A stretch of DNA of 64,000 nt from Chachezhania sediminis (GTDB taxonomy: Bacteria > Pseudomonadota > Alphaproteobacteria > Rhodobacterales > Rhodobacteraceae): NCBI RefSeq assembly GCF_009765275.1, contig NZ_VOPH01000003.1, positions 558,001 to 622,000 of the forward strand. The letters run 5' to 3'. The position numbers and the translations under genes are program-made. Every line of letters starts with the position of its first letter. Within the stretch, counting starts at the first letter, position 1. The notes beneath the pieces are model-generated. The model was not told where the DNA came from. It saw nothing but the letters and a program-made list of their open reading frames with translations, and did no database searches. Below are positions 60,225 through 64,000 of this stretch, in pieces.

Positions 60225-61201
60225 TCCGCACCACATTGATGGCCACCCTGCTGGCCCTGCCGCTGCCGGCCTGGGCCGAAACGCCCGTCACCATCGCGCT
60301 TGACTGGACGCTGAACACCAACCATGTCGGCCTGATCGTGGCCCGCGACCGCGGACTTTACGCGGACGAGGGACTGGAGGTCGAGATCCTGCCCTATTCC
60401 GACACCAGTTCCGCGGCGCTGGTCGCCGCAGGCCGGGCCGATTTCGGCTATCTCACTTCGCTGGGGTTCCTGTCGGCGAAGGCGGGCGGTGCGGACCTGA
60501 CCGCGCTCTGGGCCACGATGCAGCATGAAACGGGGCGGCTGGTCTACAACACCGACAATGCCGCAATTGCCCGGCCCGCAGACCTGTCGGGCAAGACCTA
60601 TGCCGGCTTCGGGTCGGCATGGGAGGCGGCACTGATCGGCACCATGATCGCGAACGACGGGGGCCAGCCCGCCTGGGACACCGTCACCCTGGGCACCGGC
60701 GCCTACGAGGCGCTGGCCAGCGGCGCGGTAGACTTCACGCTGGAGGTTGCGACCTGGGAAGGCGTGAATGGCGAACTTCTGGGCCGCCGGCAATCCGCCT
60801 TCCGCTATGCCGATTACGGCATCCCCGACCAGCAGAACGGGTACATCGGCACGCAGGCGACGATGCTGGCGGGCCAGCCCGACACCGTCGCGGCCTTCAT
60901 GCGCGCCACACAGGACGGATACGCCTGGGCCGCCGATCATCCGCAGGAAGCGGCCGAGATCCTGATCGCCGCGGGGGATTTCCCAAACCCAGACCTGGTG
61001 CGCGGTTCGATGCAGGCCATCGCCGACGGTGGCTATCTGCGGGACGGTGACCTGCCGGTCGGTCAGATCGACCCCGGGCGGTTCGCCGCGATGGCGCAGT
61101 TCCTGTTCGAGAGCGGCGTGCTGAAGGACGCCGCAGGCTCCACACTGGAATGGCCCGGCGACGTATCCGGCTGGTACGATCAGGGCTGGATGGCCGACTG
61201 A
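60221..61201 (+). CDS. thiY: thiamine/HMP-precursor ABC transporter substrate-binding protein (NMT1/THI5-like)
   Basis: A 326-residue periplasmic receptor. Signal peptide MIRTTLMATLLALPLPAWA. The NMT1/THI5 motifs VTIALDWTLNTNHVGLIVAR and GYLTSLGFLSAKAGGADLTA are the family hallmark, and DYGIPDQQNGYIGTQATMLA fits ThiY. It would capture formylaminopyrimidine or a related thiamine breakdown product. Last gene of the operon. Confidence 0.9.
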   Translation: MIRTTLMATLLALPLPAWAETPVTIALDWTLNTNHVGLIVARDRGLYADEGLEVEILPYSDTSSAALVAAGRADFGYLTSLGFLSAKAGGADLTALWATMQHETGRLVYNTDNAAIARPADLSGKTYAGFGSAWEAALIGTMIANDGGQPAWDTVTLGTGAYEALASGAVDFTLEVATWEGVNGELLGRRQSAFRYADYGIPDQQNGYIGTQATMLAGQPDTVAAFMRATQDGYAWAADHPQEAAEILIAAGDFPNPDLVRGSMQAIADGGYLRDGDLPVGQIDPGRFAAMAQFLFESGVLKDAAGSTLEWPGDVSGWYDQGWMAD

Positions 61202-61267
61202 TGCGGCCGGCGACCCGGCGGTCCACAGATCCCACCTTCGGACAGGCGGGCCGCCGGACGCACAACC

Positions 61268-61390
61268 TTATCGCGCGGACTCCTGCCAGTAGCCCAGAAG
61301 GGCGCGCCCGATCAGAGTGCCCAGCAGGAAGAGGCTGAAGCCAAGGGCCGTGGCACAGATCACCTCGGCAAAAAGCAGCGGTGCGTCCAT
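61268..61390 (-). CDS. putative 40-residue single-pass membrane protein
   Basis: An open frame from ATG 61390 to TAA 61268 encodes MDAPLLFAEVICATALGFSL followed by FLLGTLIGRALLGYWQESAR: one 25-residue hydrophobic helix with a positively charged C-terminal side. Codon third positions are mostly G/C. The ribosome site is weak. It stands alone between thiY and an AraC remnant. Such small membrane proteins are often missed; no family was recognised. Confidence 0.45.
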   Translation of the reverse strand: MDAPLLFAEVICATALGFSLFLLGTLIGRALLGYWQESAR

Positions 61391-61430
61391 GCGGCCCTGT
61401 CTAAAAATCGGCAGGCATTGACCGACCGTG

Positions 61431-61451
61431 CCGCCGGAATGCATCCGGCGG
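61431..61451. repeat. inverted repeat
   Basis: CCGCCGGA-ATGCA-TCCGGCGG is a perfect 8-bp stem with a 5-base loop, 41 bp upstream of the small membrane protein's start and 77 bp before the AraC remnant. It could be an operator or a terminator stem; there is no T-run. Confidence 0.4.
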
Positions 61452-61527
61452 GTCGGGTCGGCACGAATTGACCTGAAGATCCTAGGCTCTTGCCGTCCCT
61501 AACTTGGCACAAGCAGCCTGAAAGGCG

Positions 61528-62290
61528 ATGCCTGACCGCGGGAAGAGTTGTCTGAACCTACGGCACAGCCACATCAGCACCCAGATCGACGGCATCATCG
61601 AAACCGGCCACGGCTTCAGCTTTGGCCGAGCGACCTATCGCAACGGCGGGACCTGCAGGCCGCTGTTCGGATCCTTCGTCTATTTCGTAGCGGTCTATCG
61701 CGGGGCGCTGACACTGCGACACGACGATGACACGCTACCCCCTGTCGGCGTGGAGTGTACGGTGCCGGCCGGCACCGGCTGAACTTTCTCTGCCAGAAAC
61801 ACCTGAACACCGATGTCGCCTGGTGCGAGGCAGAGCCGATTCCTATCGCCACGCCCGCCGGGCGCGGCACCCACCAGCTGGCGGCGAAGCTGCCGGTCTC
61901 CGACAACCTGCGTACCTTTCACCAGATGGGGTTCGACTTGGGGATACCGTCATCGACCGGGCGCGATAAATTGCGCACCGCGCCGGGGCGGGCGCTGCTG
62001 GCCGCCTACCGGTTCGAAAGCCACCAGACCGAACTCAGCGGCAGCATGCTGTCCGGCGTCTACCGTGGGCGCCGAACCACCTGGTCACCGCCTTCAGCCG
62101 CCATTTCGGCACCACGCCGATCCGTTGCCTGTGAAAACAGCGCGCGGCGCGGGCGGTGAAACTGCTGCTGAACACATCGCTGTCCAGTTCCGGGATTGCA
62201 TATTCCTGCGGGTGCAAGAGCCCCTATCACTGTTCGCGGCACATCAAGTCGCCGAACAAGAACTCTCCCACCCAACGGCGCCGGCAGAAG
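61528..62290 (+). pseudogene. AraC-family regulator, multiply frameshifted
   Basis: Pieces in three frames together spell an AraC-type regulator of about 300 residues. The N-terminal part begins at ATG 61528 (HISTQIDGIIETGHGFSFGR, VYFVAVYRGALTLRHDDD). The middle part has AWCEAEPIPIATPAGRGTHQ and KLPVSDNLRTFHQMGFDLG. The C-terminal helix-turn-helix reads NHLVTAFSRHFGTTPIRCL, an in-frame stop, AVKLLLNTSLSSSGIAYSCG and YKSPYH-like SPYHCSRHIKS. At least three frameshifts or stops make it inactive. The following 90 bp to the RTX gene hold nothing recognisable. Confidence 0.75.
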
Positions 62291-62380
62291 GTCTGTCGCA
62301 CGCCGTCGAATAGCCGCGGCGAGATGCTGGCCCGGCGTTACCGACCACGGACCGGGGCCGCCATCTCGACAGATGCCGGG

Positions 62381-64000
62381 TCAGATCAGGAAGGCGATAT
62401 CCGCCGCCTCGCCCGGGTCCAACCCGTGGAAGCGAACCGCGCCGGTGGCACCCATCGCGGACAGGTCAAGCGTCAGATCGCCGTTCGCTGCCGTTCCGAC
62501 CGCCGCGGCGATCCGGGCCGCGGCGTCTGCCGGGTCAAGATGCAGGGCGGTCAGGTCGATACTGTCCCGGTCGACGTCGAAATCGGCGATCCGATCCCGG
62601 CCGTTCTGGCGCTGCAGGACAAAGCGATCGGCCCCGGCACCGCCGGTCATCCGGTCATTGCCCGGGCCGCCCGTCAGCTCGTCGGCGCTGTGTCCGCCGT
62701 CAAGGCGGTCATTGCCCCGGCCGCCGCGCATCTCGTCCCGACCGGCGCCGCCGTGAAGGTCGTCCAGACCGCGGCGACCGTACAGCGCATCGTCGCCCGT
62801 GCCGCCCCGCAGGGTGTCGTTGCCGCGGCCGCCGAACAGCATGTCGTCGCCATCCCCGCCCGTCAGCCGATCCGCCCCGCGGTTGCCGCGGGCCAGATCG
62901 TGACCGTCCCCGCCCGAAAACAGGTCGCGCCCGGCGCGCAGCGAAACCTCTCCCGCGAACAGGCCGGGGCCGCGGACGATGTCGTCGTCCTGGCTTAGCC
63001 GGATGTCACCCCGGACCAACCCGTCATTCGTCAGGACGACCGGACCGCCGCCGCCCCCGACGTCCAGCACCTCGCCATCTCCGCGCAGGATCAGCCGGCC
63101 TGAACTCTCTACCACGACACGGCCGGCGCCGCCGTCGATCTTCACCCCGCCGGCGCCGTGAAAGACCGCCCGTCCGCCCACGTCCAGGCGGGCGTCCTGA
63201 TCCGGGGTGGCCAGCAGGGTCAGCCCGTGCTCGGCGCCGCCCGCCTTCGGCAGGTCGGACCGGAAGGTGTCGCCGTCCCGGATCTCGGCCCGGTCCTGCA
63301 GCACCAGCGGGGCCAAGCTCCGCCCATCCAGCCGACCGTCGACGACAACCGGGACGGGCGTCACCTCCACCGTAAGGTCGTCGAAGTCGCGGCTGCCGGC
63401 GCCGTCCTCGAAGGCAAAGAAGTTCTGTCCCAGCACTCGCAGGGCCCCGCCATCGCCGGGATCGCCGTTTTCCGCGGGGGCGAACAGCACATCGCCCGCG
63501 CGGGTCAGCACGACCGGGGCATAGAAGCCGGTTCCGCCCTCGACCGTCCAGAGGCCGTCCGTCCGAAAGGACCCGCGGCCGCGCAACATGAAGTCGCCGT
63601 CCAGCCCCGCGCGAACCGCCGCGTCGAAACCGGCCTCGCCCGGGGTCAGGCCACCGACAGACCACGATCCGTCCGCCAGGTCCACATCGGCCCGCACGAA
63701 TGCCAGCCGGTTCGCGGTTTCGGACAGGCCGGCCAAGTCCACGTTCAGTTCCGCGCCCTGCCGGACATAGACGAAGGGTTCACCGGTCATCCGCTGGGCA
63801 TGGGCCAGAAGCGCGGCATCGGAAAGGGTGTTGTCGGCCTTCACGTCCAGGACGTGATTGCCCAGCGTCACCCGGACCCCGCCGTTGCCATCCGGGGCGA
63901 CGGCGGGCACATGCGCGTCCGCCGCGCCATCCACGGGATCGAGCGAGACGAAGCCCAGTCGCAGGTTCGTGGGCAGGTAGACGCTCTGCACCCCCAAGAG
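62381..64000 (-). CDS. RTX/DUF4114 secreted calcium-binding protein (N-terminus outside window)
   Basis: The frame is open to the right edge with 540 codons visible; a TTG at 63997 is unlikely to be the real start. The N-terminal visible part resembles DUF4114, including FYAPVVLTRAGDVLFAPA and FFAFEDGAGSRDFDDLTVE. Residues about 360-450 contain nine or so RTX nonapeptides (GGDGDDMLFGGRGNDTLRGG and following), which fold on calcium outside the cell. The C-terminus (GATGAVRFHGLDPGEAADIA FLI) fits an uncleaved type I secretion signal. No type I transporter gene is in the window. Confidence 0.85.
   Translation of the reverse strand, partial: LLGVQSVYLPTNLRLGFVSLDPVDGAADAHVPAVAPDGNGGVRVTLGNHVLDVKADNTLSDAALLAHAQRMTGEPFVYVRQGAELNVDLAGLSETANRLAFVRADVDLADGSWSVGGLTPGEAGFDAAVRAGLDGDFMLRGRGSFRTDGLWTVEGGTGFYAPVVLTRAGDVLFAPAENGDPGDGGALRVLGQNFFAFEDGAGSRDFDDLTVEVTPVPVVVDGRLDGRSLAPLVLQDRAEIRDGDTFRSDLPKAGGAEHGLTLLATPDQDARLDVGGRAVFHGAGGVKIDGGAGRVVVESSGRLILRGDGEVLDVGGGGGPVVLTNDGLVRGDIRLSQDDDIVRGPGLFAGEVSLRAGRDLFSGGDGHDLARGNRGADRLTGGDGDDMLFGGRGNDTLRGGTGDDALYGRRGLDDLHGGAGRDEMRGGRGNDRLDGGHSADELTGGPGNDRMTGGAGADRFVLQRQNGRDRIADFDVDRDSIDLTALHLDPADAAARIAAAVGTAANGDLTLDLSAMGATGAVRFHGLDPGEAADIAFLI

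Overview
The window is high-GC, densely packed bacterial DNA with strong G/C preference at third codon positions. Its gene families are typical of marine or soil Alphaproteobacteria of the Rhodobacteraceae/Paracoccaceae type: GbcAB, PhoX, ferredoxin-NADP reductase with a C-terminal extension ending AFVD, ThiXYZ with a YkoF-like protein, RTX/DUF4114 proteins, and many ABC importers. This placement is inferred from gene content; no rRNA or tRNA gene was seen.

Layout. (1) 1-2980, minus strand: an aromatic or acyl-CoA catabolic operon (DUF35 Zn-ribbon/OB protein, thiolase-fold protein lacking the usual nucleophile Cys, a HicB-like small protein, a Rieske oxygenase cut by the window edge). (2) 3084-4656: a gene graveyard with CoA-transferase, DUF35 and acyl-CoA dehydrogenase fragments around IS110 and IS30 remnants. 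(3) 4657-11830: DUF1185 protein, MarR regulator, ferredoxin-NADP reductase, PhoX phosphatase, and an L,D-transpeptidase divergent from an OmpR-type two-component system, with a perfect CTTAAG-N5-CTTAAG box between them. (4) 12405-16865: a cobalamin riboswitch leading into gbcA-gbcB (glycine betaine demethylation) and a GMC (choline dehydrogenase-like) oxidoreductase. (5) 16862-23571: a LacI regulator, twin LacI operators, a cytoplasmic arylsulfotransferase-like protein with a SsuABC/TauABC-type importer, then a Na/Pi cotransporter. (6) 23806-27350: a second decaying fatty-acid/TRAP locus in which only the acyl-CoA synthetase is intact, with an intact TetR gene divergent from it. (7) 28447-32880: an Fe/phosphonate-type ABC importer split over both strands. 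(8) 33028-46796: a surface/secretion cluster with a 2.56-kresidue glycine-rich autotransporter, a 943-residue winged-helix/NTPase regulator, an exported serine hydrolase and a TpsB-type outer-membrane transporter. (9) 46800-54581: a LysR regulator and a Dpp-type importer operon that also carries a HAD phosphatase and a metallophosphoesterase. (10) 54780-57612: an IS5 remnant, a LysR regulator and a three-gene AhpD-like/DUF1348/PNPOx-like set. (11) 57961-61201: a TPP riboswitch and a ykoF-like-thiX-thiZ-thiY operon for thiamine or pyrimidine uptake. (12) 61202-64000: a small membrane ORF, an AraC pseudogene and a partial RTX/DUF4114 secreted protein.

The most unusual parts are the autotransporter/NTPase/serine hydrolase/TpsB cluster, the B12 riboswitch on a Rieske betaine demethylase, a histidine kinase whose reading frame lacks an ATG/GTG/TTG start before its membrane segment, and two separate graveyards of the same kind of CoA-ester catabolic genes. 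No CRISPR array, intact transposon, prophage or tRNA was found.
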